The notes: a model not told the origin generated them from the sequence alone. A DNA stretch of 64,000 nucleotides from Bacteroidetes bacterium UBA1935 (GCA_002337045.1 DDFF01000003.1:124001-188000); one strand, 5' to 3'. Positions 33,174 through 42,507 are shown, counted from the first letter of the stretch. A program made the numbers and translations.

Positions 33174-34994
33174 CTATAGTTTGGAGACTTTTTGGATTAC
33201 GACTGCACCACTAGCTGCCCAAAGCTCTATTTGATAAATTCCATTAGGTAGTTTGGTCAATTCAATATTGGAAGAAGGTTTTGAAGATTGATAAACAACT
33301 CGCCCATAAGCGTCAGTCACAAATATGCTTGCTACAGCTTCTGACGTTTTGTAGCTATAGACTCCAGTACCTGGATTTGGAAAAACTGTAACGCTAAAAG
33401 ACGAAGCACAGTTTGTTCCGCCATTTTCAACTGCAAGTGGCGTTTGTGATTCAAATGCTCCAATATCAATTCGGGTTCCAAAAATTCTTGAATTTCCCGC
33501 AAAGTCGATAGAGCTTACCGAACTTGTAGTGCTTGTTGGATTACCAGTATTGATACAATTTGAAACTGGCGAAGATTGCAGACGGAAATTTAAATTGAGC
33601 GTGTCTACAAAATTTGGATATCCGGTTACCGTATTTGTATATAATCCTGCAACGTTAGACGTGTAATAGGTTTGAATGCCTGTTGTTCCATTTGCAGATG
33701 CACCTGCGCCAATATCAAAATAAGATACGTTACTATTATCTCTGTTGAAGCTGTTATAATTGAATAATAAGTTATTGGCGATATAGGCATCCGGTACAAC
33801 TACACAATGTCGCGTACCAAGTGGAAACACAATATTGTTGTCGAAAAATGAGCTATCGCAGCTATGGATAAGAATTTCACCACCAAATACGTTCCCATAC
33901 TGGCTGCTTCCGGTCCCCGCCGAAATACCACCGATTGAAGTTACGCCATTAATAATGGCTCCTGTACGGTTTTTAAATAAAGTATTGTTTGCAAAAATGT
34001 TGTTTATAACTCTCGGACTGGTGCCAAAATTATCTCCCCAAATAATTCCAGCAACCGCATTATGATGAATAACATTGTTAACAACTTTGTTTTGAGAACA
34101 TGACTTTGCACCGGTACTTACCGTGCTCTCCTGCCCAAGTGAGATGCCAACTGCATTTTCATACAAAGTGTTTCCTTCAACAAGACAGTTATATGCGCCG
34201 TCTAGGTATATCCCAGCACTTACTGCAATTGGCGAATTGCAACGGAATACAATGTTATTTATGATACTACCATTGCGAGCATAGTTAATCGCTGAAGGGG
34301 CACCGGTAAAAGATTTACTTCCTGCACAGTCAATACCAATATTGCTGTTTGCGTAAACAAAGTTATTAGCAATTGTAAATGTATCAACATTGCCAACTAT
34401 TGTTAATGCTTCACTGAAACCCAAGGCACAATTTGTTATTGTATCATTGCGAATATTTATCTGGGAAAGAGGGATAGATGTGCTACCCATAATCAGTATT
34501 CCATTAGCATTATTAGAGCCGCTTGGCATTGCGCTTAGGTTGCTTCCAATCCAGCCGATGTTGGTAATTAGACAATGGGAAATGGAAATATTTCTACCAC
34601 TGCCAGTAATGAATATTCCGATTGAAAAATCACCAATTAGGTTTTTAAACACAAAACCATCTACAAGAACGTCATTAGTATTTGAAATGGTTAGTAACCT
34701 TTTGTTAGGCGTAGATGCAGACCAGGAACCACCATCAATCTGCGCATCTTGTCCTAGTACTGTCAACGGTTTATTGATGTTGAGAACCGCATTTATAGCA
34801 TATGTGCCAGGCAAAACAATTACTGTATCGTAGTTACCAGCGCTGTTAATTCCTTTATCAATGGTTAGGAAAGCCGTAGTAGTTGCCAGTCCCGAATTCG
34901 CGTTGTTACCCGAAGTGCTGACGTAGAATTTGGTAGCGCTCGCTTCAACAGTAAGGAATACCCAAGTTACCAAAAGGATAAGAAAGTTTTTCAT
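33174..34994 (-). CDS. right-handed beta-helix protein with T9SS type A sorting domain
   Basis: 606 residues. A signal peptide ends at VEASA, and FYVSTSGNNANSGLATTTAF is the usual N-terminal edge of beta-helix proteins of the pectate-lyase-like fold. About 10-12 coils follow, with repeated NDTITNC / NNFVYANSNIGI / NKVVNNVIHHN ladders of asparagine. The C-terminal 80 residues (VTVFPNPGTGVYSYKTSE ... VVIQKVSKL) are a type A sorting signal, so it is secreted by type IX and attached outside. Polysaccharide binding or cleavage is likely for the fold; no catalytic residues can be assigned. It is monocistronic. Confidence 0.85.
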   Translation of the reverse strand: MKNFLILLVTWVFLTVEASATKFYVSTSGNNANSGLATTTAFLTIDKGINSAGNYDTVIVLPGTYAINAVLNINKPLTVLGQDAQIDGGSWSASTPNKRLLTISNTNDVLVDGFVFKNLIGDFSIGIFITGSGRNISISHCLITNIGWIGSNLSAMPSGSNNANGILIMGSTSIPLSQINIRNDTITNCALGFSEALTIVGNVDTFTIANNFVYANSNIGIDCAGSKSFTGAPSAINYARNGSIINNIVFRCNSPIAVSAGIYLDGAYNCLVEGNTLYENAVGISLGQESTVSTGAKSCSQNKVVNNVIHHNAVAGIIWGDNFGTSPRVINNIFANNTLFKNRTGAIINGVTSIGGISAGTGSSQYGNVFGGEILIHSCDSSFFDNNIVFPLGTRHCVVVPDAYIANNLLFNYNSFNRDNSNVSYFDIGAGASANGTTGIQTYYTSNVAGLYTNTVTGYPNFVDTLNLNFRLQSSPVSNCINTGNPTSTTSSVSSIDFAGNSRIFGTRIDIGAFESQTPLAVENGGTNCASSFSVTVFPNPGTGVYSYKTSEAVASIFVTDAYGRVVYQSSKPSSNIELTKLPNGIYQIELWAASGAVVIQKVSKL

Positions 34995-35227
34995 GGTTCA
35001 CGTTTTACAAATATTGATAGATAGTAGAATGTGTTTGGATTTGCACCTACATATAGATTTACACATTGTCTTAATCTATTTTGTTAAATAGGCTCTACGA
35101 ATTTAACTAAGATTTTCCGCACACAGTTCATTTTAAACAACTATATTTTTAAATATTCAACAATGTAGTTCGATAAAAGTGCAATCAGAATAATTTAAGC
35201 AGCAACATGCATGGTAGGTATTTATAC

Positions 35228-35773
35228 TTATTCTTTCCTGATGATGAATGTGTTGATATATAACCATTCAGCACCATTCCTTGTCTCTGCTTCCAACCCT
35301 GTGATAACAAGTTCATTATCCTCTAATTCATAATTGTAGTCCAGGGTCCCGCCATCAATATAAGTGGTCAATGCGATAGTACTGTCTTTCATTATCCATT
35401 TACCTGTTGCAGGCAGGATATAGCCCAGCATGTAACTGCCTTGTGTTCCGTCTCTCTTCGTTTGTTGAAAACTGCCGTCCGTGTGAAACGTTATAAAGCT
35501 AATGTCTGTAGAGTCATTCCAAAAACGGCTCACCGGCCCATTGCCATCTATAAAATGACCTTTCGTTTTTATCCATTCTAGGCTTTCGGACTTCTCGCCG
35601 TTTTTATAGGTCACGAAAGAAGAATAGAAAACATCCCATTTACCTGTAAGTTTTTCAGCGGTCAGGATGGTATCTTTTAACGCCGGGGCAGGTATGGGGT
35701 TTGCCGTTTCCGTTTTTACGCATGCAGCAAGCATTGTGCTACAGGTCGTAACAATTAATATTAGTCGCTTCAT
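35228..35773 (-). CDS. lipocalin-like lipoprotein
   Basis: 181 residues from ATG 35773, chosen because it gives an N-terminal lipoprotein signal MKRLILIVTTCSTMLAAC; a longer frame upstream lacks one. The mature part has the LTGKWDVFYSSFVTY start and SFQQTKRDGTQGSYMLGYI strands of small lipocalin-like (DUF4923/lipocalin_4-type) proteins, ending NTFIIRKE. It lies five bases after the next lipoprotein gene, with which it shares fold and operon. Outer-membrane or periplasmic; ligand unknown. Confidence 0.65.
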   Translation of the reverse strand: MKRLILIVTTCSTMLAACVKTETANPIPAPALKDTILTAEKLTGKWDVFYSSFVTYKNGEKSESLEWIKTKGHFIDGNGPVSRFWNDSTDISFITFHTDGSFQQTKRDGTQGSYMLGYILPATGKWIMKDSTIALTTYIDGGTLDYNYELEDNELVITGLEAETRNGAEWLYINTFIIRKE

Positions 35774-35778
35774 AAAAA

Positions 35779-36267
35779 CTATTTTCTTTTGTAATGATAG
35801 GTGTACTTTTCCTGTCCTTTCCAACCTTGGGTTAACCATTGTACGGAAAAATGACTATCGTCAGGCATGTAATACCTGTTCGTAAATTGCGCCGGATTAG
35901 GTCCGTGTTGGTAATTCAGCATATCATATGTAATTGACCATTTCCACGGCCCGTAAGGTTCACCTGCGGTACAGGTATCCTTGCCTTCATCAAGGATATA
36001 GGTTTTGTCACTCTTGAAGATGTAGATATCATCCTGTCCGCAAAGCGGAGGGATTGTAGTCTCGTGGGTATAATTTTTACCCGACCCGTCATAAAGCGTA
36101 TCAGTGCGGAACTCTACCATCCAATTACCTATCAGTTTTTGTTCAGCGGCATTCAGATTGCCCGAAGGTTGTTGTGTATTGGTTGTATTGTTTGCAGTAG
36201 TGATGCTTTTTTTGGAACACGAAGCAAATACAAACAGTGTCGAAATTATCAATGTCAGTTGTTTCAT
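35779..36267 (-). CDS. lipocalin-like lipoprotein
   Basis: 162 residues with a lipobox in LFVFASCSK (lipidated Cys17). After a Thr/Asn-rich linker the fold resembles the neighbour: LIGNWMVEFRTDTLYDG, DIYIFKSDKTYILDEG, KWSITYDMLNY and a final TYHYKRK. It is a likely paralogue of the downstream lipoprotein, in the order recombinase, secreted protein, lipoprotein, lipoprotein. Function unknown. Confidence 0.65.
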   Translation of the reverse strand: MKQLTLIISTLFVFASCSKKSITTANNTTNTQQPSGNLNAAEQKLIGNWMVEFRTDTLYDGSGKNYTHETTIPPLCGQDDIYIFKSDKTYILDEGKDTCTAGEPYGPWKWSITYDMLNYQHGPNPAQFTNRYYMPDDSHFSVQWLTQGWKGQEKYTYHYKRK

Positions 36268-36294
36268 ATAAAATTGGCTTTTAGCTCAGAATGG

Positions 36295-36825
36295 TTATTT
36301 ACTATAATTGTCAAGCATACATTTTACTGTCTCCATGATTTTCGCTGATTGTTTGTCCTTGATACCCTGCAAATCATGGTCTGCATCATTCAGTTTTACC
36401 CGAACTGTGGTAATGGGTGAACCCGATAGTTTTTCGAAGACATTCCGTCCAACTTGTTGATTGATATACCACATACGGAGCGGCACATCAAGGACACGGA
36501 TTGTAGTTGGGGGGAGGTCTTTTTCTGCTGTTATTTCTATGATTTCACCACTTGCCAGTTTCAGGCTTACCTTGTCACCTTTTTTGAATGCAACTTCAGG
36601 AAAATCCGTGTTGAAGGTCAATCGTAAACCAAGGTTGAATTTGCCGTCTGACTCATAAATAATCAATTCTCGCATAGCCATTGGCGCGCCAATGGCCATC
36701 TTTGCAAGGTTATAAGTTTCATTAGTAAACTGGTCTTTTTGCGGCTTTACGTACTTGCATGGCTGGGCTGTTACCTGTAATGCGGCGCAGCAGAGCAATG
36801 TCATGATTAGTTTTTTGATGCTCAT
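36295..36825 (-). CDS. secreted hypothetical protein
   Basis: 176 residues with a signal peptide (ALQVTAQPCKY). The mature protein is beta-rich with a central GDKVSLKLASGEIIEI strand pair, close to small periplasmic proteins of Bacteroidota with unknown roles. Its ATGA start overlaps the stop of the serine recombinase gene, an odd coupling of a recombinase with an exported protein. It may be read from the same promoter, so control at the nearby inverted repeat would affect it. Confidence 0.6.
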   Translation of the reverse strand: MSIKKLIMTLLCCAALQVTAQPCKYVKPQKDQFTNETYNLAKMAIGAPMAMRELIIYESDGKFNLGLRLTFNTDFPEVAFKKGDKVSLKLASGEIIEITAEKDLPPTTIRVLDVPLRMWYINQQVGRNVFEKLSGSPITTVRVKLNDADHDLQGIKDKQSAKIMETVKCMLDNYSK

Positions 36826-37502
36826 TGGTATTTTATTGATTGGTGTTTAATTCTTTTTAATAGTTGGTGTACAGTTGCCGGATGCCATTTATGATGATGC
36901 GCCCGAAAAGTCGGCACTTCTAACCTGTTTAATTCATTGGTTACAGATTTGATTGTGTTCATCCCTTTTGCCTTAATGTGTTCAATTATCGGTGACATCA
37001 TTTCCGCAAACCTTATCGCGTTTTCATGATTGAGCCTGGACAGTACATATTTTCCATTCGCTCCTAATTCTACACCACGCCGCTTCGCTGCTTGCAGTGC
37101 CGCTTTAGTTCGCCTGCTTATCATATCCCGTTCATATTCCGCAAAAGCTGCCATAACATGCACCACGACTTTATCAGCATCGGGGTTATCAACTGCTTTG
37201 AATTCAACTTTTGCTTCCATCAGCATGGAGATAAAAGCTACATTTCGTCCCAGCCTGTCGAGCTTTGCTATCAACAGCGTTGCACGTTGTTTTTTGCACA
37301 CAGCCAGTGTTTCAGTCAGTACCGGCCTATTGTTTCTTTTGCCTGATTCTATTTCAATGAACTCGCCTTTTATTTCAAACCCATGTGTTTTACAAAATGC
37401 ACTCACAGCCTGTTGCTGGGCTTCCAGGCCTAAGCCTGATTTACCCTGTTTTGCTGTCGATACCCTGTAATACGCATAGGCTAATTTCATGTCTGATTTC
37501 AT
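36822..37502 (-). CDS. serine recombinase (resolvase/invertase family)
   Basis: 226 residues from ATG 37502, which has a GGGGG ribosome site; an ATG at 37544 lies inside an inverted repeat and has none. The catalytic N-terminal domain shows YYRVSTAKQGKSGLGLEAQ with catalytic Ser15, AKLDRLGRN, and FAEYERDMISRRTKAALQ on the long E-helix. The C-terminal 70 residues are a helix-turn-helix of the Hin type (NRLEVPTFRAHHHKWHPATV). The length suits a resolvase or DNA invertase. Perfect 20-bp inverted repeats lie just upstream of its start, a likely binding or crossover site. Confidence 0.88.
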   Translation of the reverse strand: MKSDMKLAYAYYRVSTAKQGKSGLGLEAQQQAVSAFCKTHGFEIKGEFIEIESGKRNNRPVLTETLAVCKKQRATLLIAKLDRLGRNVAFISMLMEAKVEFKAVDNPDADKVVVHVMAAFAEYERDMISRRTKAALQAAKRRGVELGANGKYVLSRLNHENAIRFAEMMSPIIEHIKAKGMNTIKSVTNELNRLEVPTFRAHHHKWHPATVHQLLKRIKHQSIKYQ

Positions 37503-37544
37503 TTGCAAAACCCCCTGTAAATGTGCCTTTGACTGGCTGCTCAT

Positions 37545-37718
37545 TCATATACAAACGAGGGTTTATCTTTGAATGGCTTTCAGTCTGAAAAGAGAAAGAT
37601 GGACTTAGTTGTGTAACTGAATCCCCTGTAAAATGGAAGGTTTTGTATTCGGAATACGGGTAGAAAACCACTAAAAAAGGCTCGATTTATTCACATACAA
37701 ACCCTCGTTTGTATATGA
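37545..37718. repeat. perfect 20-bp inverted repeat pair flanking a 134-bp spacer
   Basis: TCATATACAAACGAGGGTTT (37545-37564) and its exact reverse complement (37699-37718). The right copy is itself part of a palindrome (ATACAAA-CCCTCG-TTTGTAT, 37696-37714). The pair fills the gap between the divergent serine recombinase and RadC genes, so the spacer could be an invertible promoter or a recombination (res-like) site. Confidence 0.8.
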
Positions 37719-37819
37719 ACAAATCCCGGTGAATGTTTTTTATATATGGGCTTTAATTTGAGCATAAAATTTCCCGAATCACCCTCTATCATGCTTTGTG
37801 CCTTCTAGAGAGGTGAATA

Positions 37820-38287
37820 ATGGCATCGGACGCATTGTATAAGATTTCTGAAGTAGAGCTGGTATACAGAACGAAAGTGAAGGCTTCGGAGCGTCCTGCT
37901 GTCAATACATCAGGTGATGCTTATAATATCCTGATGCAATATTGGGATGAGAATAAAATTGAACTGCTGGAACAGTTCAAAATCCTGCTGCTGAACCGTG
38001 CAAGCCGTGTGATTGGTATCAGTGATATTTCAACCGGCGGTGTTGCAGGAACTGTTGTTGACCCCAAGATTGTTTTTTCTACTGCACTGAAGGCGAACGC
38101 CTCCAGTATCATCCTGGCCCATAACCACCCGTCAGGTAATTTACAGCCAAGCAAAGAAGATAATGCTGTTACTTCAAAGATGAGGGAGGCGGGCAGTTTC
38201 TTAGACCTGCGGGTACTGGATCATCTGATTGTAACAAAGGATGGCTACTATTCCTATGCGGATGAAGGCACGCTTTGTATGCCTTAG
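37820..38287 (+). CDS. radC: RadC-like JAB/MPN+ domain protein
   Basis: 155 residues. This is the short, mobile-element form lacking the N-terminal helix-hairpin-helix of chromosomal RadC. The JAMM metal site is AHNHPSGNLQPSKED (H101, H103, D114) with an upstream conserved Glu in LLEQFKILLLN. Such genes are very common in Bacteroidetes and proteobacterial mobile islands; the substrate is not settled, and a DNA repair role has been questioned. It is divergent from the serine recombinase across the inverted repeat and is followed by a strong terminator. Confidence 0.9.
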   Translation: MASDALYKISEVELVYRTKVKASERPAVNTSGDAYNILMQYWDENKIELLEQFKILLLNRASRVIGISDISTGGVAGTVVDPKIVFSTALKANASSIILAHNHPSGNLQPSKEDNAVTSKMREAGSFLDLRVLDHLIVTKDGYYSYADEGTLCMP

Positions 38288-38301
38288 ATACCTGCGATAG
38301 T

Positions 38302-38333
38302 AAATGTCACCTTTTTTAAAAAAGGTGACATTT
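38302..38333. terminator. bidirectional terminator (perfect palindrome)
   Basis: Perfect 16-bp palindrome AAATGTCACCTTTTTT with its reverse complement immediately after it, between the convergent radC and DUF4143 ATPase genes. Confidence 0.85.
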
Positions 38334-38357
38334 GACGAGTGCTAAACAAATAGAGGA

Positions 38358-39614
38358 CTATTGCCACAAAATATGAAACGGGACAGCCCATAGATTTTTC
38401 CCGAACGGAACAACTTCTTTACCGGAATAGAGAACAATACCGCCGATAAAATCTTTACCTGTGGATTCCTGCAGAAAGCGGATGCCGTTAAAATCCTGTG
38501 CGTTGACGGATTCTGATTTCTTGATTTCAATCGCCAGTATCGAGCCATCCGGCTTTTCCAAGACAAAGTCAACTTCTTTGCCGTCACTTGTACGGAAATG
38601 ATACAGGCTTGCTTTGGTTTGGCTAAAGGTCAGCAACTTAGTCAATTCAGTGGCAACATAGTTTTCGAGTACATGGCCGAATAAGTCAGGTTTGTTCCTG
38701 GCAATATCCGTTATGTTCAAATCAAGCATGTGGCCGAGCATCAGGGTATCGGTCAGATAACCTTTTGGGGATTTTACCAGCCTTTTGCCGATATTCTTAA
38801 ACCACGGCTCCACGTCAAAATTGACAAACATCATTTTCAGGATATTACGGTAGGCTTTGCCGGTGACTGAATTAAGCCCGGCATCACGCGCGACATCGGA
38901 ATCATTGATAAGATTGCCTGCACGTGTCGCAAGTATTCGCAGGAGGTTAGGGAGCACGGATATTTTTTCAAGCTCGGCAATCATCTTTACATCGCGTTGC
39001 AGCAATGTCGTGAGATAACCGTCAAACCATATCCCTCTTTCTTTAGCCCCCTGGTCGGCAATTTCAGGGTAGGTGGCTGCTTCTATTGCGCTCGTGAGAC
39101 TCAAGCCCCTGTCTTTGATGCCTGTAAAATCCATGTTGAACAGCCTGTCAAGACCTTCCCCCTTGCCGGAGGTCGCCTCTGCTGTGCAAAAGGGATATAA
39201 GGTCAATACGCTCATTCTGCCCACCAGGGGGTCAGAGAGCTTTGGCAAGGCCAGGATATTCGCTGAACCTGTCAGGAGATAACGTCCATTGGCAGTCTTT
39301 TTATCTTTCAGGCGCAGTTCGTCAGCAACGATTTTCAACGCCCTGAATAGCTCCGGCACCATCTGCACTTCGTCAATAATCAGGGTATCGTTATAAGCCG
39401 TCAGAAAGGCCTCCGGTTCAGCCGAGGCAGCAGCCATGAGGGTTGGCCTGTCAAAAGAGACATAGGCCGCAGGGCCGCTTTTACCGATTTCTCCGGCTAT
39501 GCTCTGCACAAGGGTGCTTTTCCCCGACTGCCTAGCTCCATTCAGGAAGACCACAGGGCTAACCTTGAGGGCATCCTTGATAATTGGGGTTATTTTCCGT
39601 GGTAACGTCTTCAT
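38358..39614 (-). CDS. AAA_14/DUF4143 ATPase
   Basis: 418 residues from ATG 39614, chosen for GAGG five bases upstream; an in-frame TTG lies eight codons earlier. The N-terminal ATPase has Walker A NGARQSGKSTL (about 26-35) and Walker B DTLIIDEVQMVPEL, then LTGSANILALPKLSD as sensor region. The C-terminal DUF4143 domain has LYHFRTSDGKEVDFVLEKPDG and AIEIKKSE, an inactive or active PD-(D/E)XK-like core (D...ExK). The family is widespread and often in accessory regions; its function is not established. It is monocistronic and convergent with radC. Confidence 0.88.
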   Translation of the reverse strand: MKTLPRKITPIIKDALKVSPVVFLNGARQSGKSTLVQSIAGEIGKSGPAAYVSFDRPTLMAAASAEPEAFLTAYNDTLIIDEVQMVPELFRALKIVADELRLKDKKTANGRYLLTGSANILALPKLSDPLVGRMSVLTLYPFCTAEATSGKGEGLDRLFNMDFTGIKDRGLSLTSAIEAATYPEIADQGAKERGIWFDGYLTTLLQRDVKMIAELEKISVLPNLLRILATRAGNLINDSDVARDAGLNSVTGKAYRNILKMMFVNFDVEPWFKNIGKRLVKSPKGYLTDTLMLGHMLDLNITDIARNKPDLFGHVLENYVATELTKLLTFSQTKASLYHFRTSDGKEVDFVLEKPDGSILAIEIKKSESVNAQDFNGIRFLQESTGKDFIGGIVLYSGKEVVPFGKNLWAVPFHILWQ

Positions 39615-40125
39615 ATACGCCTCATTATATTCTTGCAAATTTAAAGATAGCCTTTAAAATATCAAAAGTCAAGATTTAATTTTGCGTAATGACATAACAC
39701 GTTTGCGTTCAACTGTTACGGGACATTCCTCTGAAAGAGAACACTTAATTCCGCAGGTTGTGATTACCTGATTCCGCAAAAAACTGAACACCCCTTTTAC
39801 ACTTCAAATTAACCACTGCTGTAAGCTGTAATAAATGGGGTAAAAAACAACTATCTACATATCAATACAACACCCCATATATTACAACTTACAGACATCG
39901 ACTTGGCGTGATTAATTTAGAGCGGAATTATATGCTCTCTTTAAACGGAATATCTAAACCTACATGCATCCCTAAGTAAATTTAATATTGCTAGGTCGGT
40001 GCCACAATCTGTTGCGCAAAACGCTAGAAGACTTGTCATCAAACAGTCATATCCTACGTTCTTTACACCGCCTAAGTCAGGTTCTGGGGAAATTTGCGAC
40101 TAATAACAAAGAAAACACACATTTT
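39615..40125. other. long intergenic region with a large imperfect hairpin
   Basis: 511 bases without a credible gene. Left arm 39819-39841 (CTGTAAGCTGTAATAAATGG...) and right arm 39872-39894 pair at about 21 of 23 positions around a 30-base loop. This is too long and lacks a clean T-tail for a simple terminator; it may be an RNA gene, a recombination site or the remnant of a small repeat element. The 200 bases before 40126 carry the promoter of the next gene but no clear ribosome site. Confidence 0.45.
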
Positions 40126-40962
40126 ATGAAACAAAACATTTTCATCATTGCTGTATTATTTTTATTGGCCTCGTCTTGTAAAAAAGCAGCAGACAACCCT
40201 GTAACAACCCAACCAAACAGCAATTCAAACAATACAGGAAATAGTAGCAATTTATCTGAACTAGTGTACACTAAAAAAACATCTCCAGTTTTTTTCGATT
40301 ATACAAGCACAGGTTGCCCAGGATGTGGAAGTTGGGGGAAACCAACATTTTATTCAGTAATAAAATCTCAACCAGACATTACCCCATTGGCTGTTCATAT
40401 TAAATACGGTGACCCGATGATAACCGATGAGTCAAATGCTATAGCCGCTAATAGATACGGTAGCATTTTTACACCCCAATTATGGATTGGAGACTCTAAT
40501 GCTGTGTTGCTGAATGGTGGATTCATATCAGGACAGCAGTCTATTGACAGGATAAACAAATTAATATCCGAGGCGAAAACACAAACTCAACCGTCTTTAG
40601 CTGCTTTAATACAGAAAAGCGGCAATAACTGGAAGGTAAAATTCGGTACAAGTTTTACCGATATTAATCCCGATGGTGAATATAGCCTTGCCTGCTACCT
40701 TACTGAAGATGGCATAGAAGCTAATCAGGCTTCTTCTGCAAGTAATCCGACAATTCATAACCATGTAATAAGAGCATCCGCCGGAGGCGCATTTGGCAAA
40801 AGCTTTGATAAAACAACTTTAAATACAAAAAGCGAAATATCATTTGAACACAGTTTTGAACTATCTGAAAAGTATAAAGCTGAAAACACGTATTTAACTG
40901 TTGTGTTGTGGAAGAAAGCTGGCGCCAGGTACATCCCACTTAATGGCTATGCTTTGAAATGA
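40126..40962 (+). CDS. Omp28-like lipoprotein with thioredoxin-like CxxC
   Basis: 278 residues from ATG 40126. The lipobox is FLLASSCKK (Cys18). After a Asn/Thr linker the protein matches Omp28-related outer-membrane proteins: FDYTSTGCPGCGSWGKPTF has a CxxC (C64, C67) at the place of a thioredoxin active site, then LAVHIKYGDPMITDESNAI and IFTPQLWIGDSN. The C-terminal half is a beta domain (SYSLACYLTEDGIEANQ-like). It is probably on the outer membrane and may have redox or metal-binding roles (inference). The gene stands alone, 27 bases before a convergent operon. Confidence 0.7.
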   Translation: MKQNIFIIAVLFLLASSCKKAADNPVTTQPNSNSNNTGNSSNLSELVYTKKTSPVFFDYTSTGCPGCGSWGKPTFYSVIKSQPDITPLAVHIKYGDPMITDESNAIAANRYGSIFTPQLWIGDSNAVLLNGGFISGQQSIDRINKLISEAKTQTQPSLAALIQKSGNNWKVKFGTSFTDINPDGEYSLACYLTEDGIEANQASSASNPTIHNHVIRASAGGAFGKSFDKTTLNTKSEISFEHSFELSEKYKAENTYLTVVLWKKAGARYIPLNGYALK

Positions 40963-40989
40963 GGTACAACCACATAAAAATAGCTGCAC

Positions 40990-41910
40990 TTACAACTTGA
41001 ATATCAGACGTGGGATTACTATTGCGTTTCTGGTCAAGCTATCAGGCCTGTTTTCACGGGCATGGACAGGTGCAGCTAGTGTAAAATCTAACATCCATTT
41101 GGCGGTACTATAATAAAAAGTAAAATTGAGGTTAATTGTTATGCCTGAACTTCCTGGTAACGCAATCAATGTTCCATCTTTAAGCCTGCTTCTGTCTTCG
41201 CCAAGATGATACAGTAGTAATGCCCCACCATGTATACCTGTATGTTTCCAATCTTTCCTTGCATCAACCCGTAGTAGTGCATCTCCTCTTCGTCTGAGAT
41301 TAAAGGAAGAATAATAGGCTGTCTTAACACTGTCCCTGTTTTCTGTAGTAAAATATCCGTTCCGATTATATTGAATAAGTGGTTGCTGAATCCCTGCAGC
41401 AATAACAAGATATCTACCCAGATTAGCGGCCATTCCAAGGATCAAATCAGTTGTTCCTGTACTTAACTGGTATGCCATTGGCAAGGGTTTCCCATTAATA
41501 TTATCATCGGCATTTCCCAGACCAATTCGAGTGCCTACCGTATATTGAAGTTTCAATTTCTGATTCTTAATAGCCAGTGGTGCGGTATAGGTTGTAATCA
41601 GGTCGCCTATTCCTAAATTAGTCCCTAGATTCCCTGAAATTATATGATAGGGTAATTTAACCTCAAAATAGCTCTTGTCAGGTGTAAAAATCTTTATTTC
41701 GAGTTGGGGGCTTATTATCCATGCCAGTTTTTCTCCACTGGCTACTGCTGTTGAAATACCAACTGTATTTTGCTCCTTTTGGGTAGCGTCTTGATAAGCA
41801 CCGGTTTGCATTGCACCTACACTGCAAAAACCTGCATCAGCACAGCCCTGCGCACTTACTCGTACAGGAAAATAGATAAAAATCAGTATTAGGCTTATAT
41901 ATCTGGTCAT
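40990..41910 (-). CDS. outer-membrane beta-barrel protein
   Basis: 306 residues with a signal peptide (cleaved at VSAQG). The mature protein has alternating strands with aromatic ends (SYFEVKLPYHIISGN; LKLQYTVGTRIGLGN; GITINLNFTFYYSTAKWMLDFTL) and ends in a terminal aromatic/hydrophobic strand IPRLIFKL, as expected for an outer-membrane barrel. Three cysteines sit near the mature N-terminus (GCADAGFCSVG), recalling Bacteroidota porin-like proteins next to cytochrome or metal genes. Last gene of the sigma-factor/P460 set; probably export or uptake related to the P460 protein (inference). Confidence 0.65.
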   Translation of the reverse strand: MTRYISLILIFIYFPVRVSAQGCADAGFCSVGAMQTGAYQDATQKEQNTVGISTAVASGEKLAWIISPQLEIKIFTPDKSYFEVKLPYHIISGNLGTNLGIGDLITTYTAPLAIKNQKLKLQYTVGTRIGLGNADDNINGKPLPMAYQLSTGTTDLILGMAANLGRYLVIAAGIQQPLIQYNRNGYFTTENRDSVKTAYYSSFNLRRRGDALLRVDARKDWKHTGIHGGALLLYHLGEDRSRLKDGTLIALPGSSGITINLNFTFYYSTAKWMLDFTLAAPVHARENRPDSLTRNAIVIPRLIFKL

Positions 41911-41973
41911 GGAAACAATTTAGAGAAATGGGTGCCAATTTCCCGGCACCCATATGCAGAAACCACCTCTCTC

Positions 41974-42507
41974 TTATTTTGTAAAAATATAGTCTTTTGT
42001 AGCTGCTGATGCATGGCAACCTTTGCACATACCATTCATCAGATTTGCACCACGCATAACAGTGCCGTTGTCAACCATAATGGAACCATCCGCAGCCAGC
42101 ACGAAGTATTCCCAGTTATTACCGGAAGGGTCGAAATTATTACCCCTCTTAGCCATCGCGGTTATCATGCTGCCACCACCATTTTTCTGCCATGTTGTAA
42201 GTTTGGAAACAATCGTCCCAAGCGGGTATTGTCCATTCGAACTGCTGACATTATTTGTCGGAAAGTATATTTTTCTAACTGATGTAGAGTCATCTCCACC
42301 GTGTGCTGTTTTCAACATCGCAGGGTCAACACCATTCTTTGTGGCATGCAAATGCCAGTTTTGAAAACTCTTAAAAGTGTTGTTGTCGGCTATAAATTCA
42401 CTTGGCGCTGGTGTAACGGGTGTATCTTCCGATTTTTTACATGCCTGCGTAATGCTCAATGCAAAGCCTATAGCAAATAGGGCGATGACAATAGATTGTT
42501 TCCTCAT
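41974..42507 (-). CDS. cytochrome P460-family lipoprotein
   Basis: 177 residues with lipobox LSITQACKK (Cys23). The mature part has the P460 pattern (FKSFQNWHLHATKNGVDPAM; KIYFPTNN; YPLGTIVSKLTTWQKN; NWEYFVLAADGSI) and a C-terminal haem motif MCKGCHASAATKDYIFT (C161, C164, H165). P460 proteins bind a cross-linked c-type haem and act in hydroxylamine oxidation or NO-related chemistry. The cross-linking Lys/Tyr cannot be assigned by eye. It lies between an outer-membrane barrel and the ECF sigma/anti-sigma pair, all leftward, suggesting stress-responsive control. Confidence 0.8.
   Translation of the reverse strand: MRKQSIVIALFAIGFALSITQACKKSEDTPVTPAPSEFIADNNTFKSFQNWHLHATKNGVDPAMLKTAHGGDDSTSVRKIYFPTNNVSSSNGQYPLGTIVSKLTTWQKNGGGSMITAMAKRGNNFDPSGNNWEYFVLAADGSIMVDNGTVMRGANLMNGMCKGCHASAATKDYIFTK

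Noticed and set aside
38358..39614. Defence role for the DUF4143 ATPase
   Set aside because: The family is widespread, has no established function, and the gene stands alone here, so no defence claim is supported.
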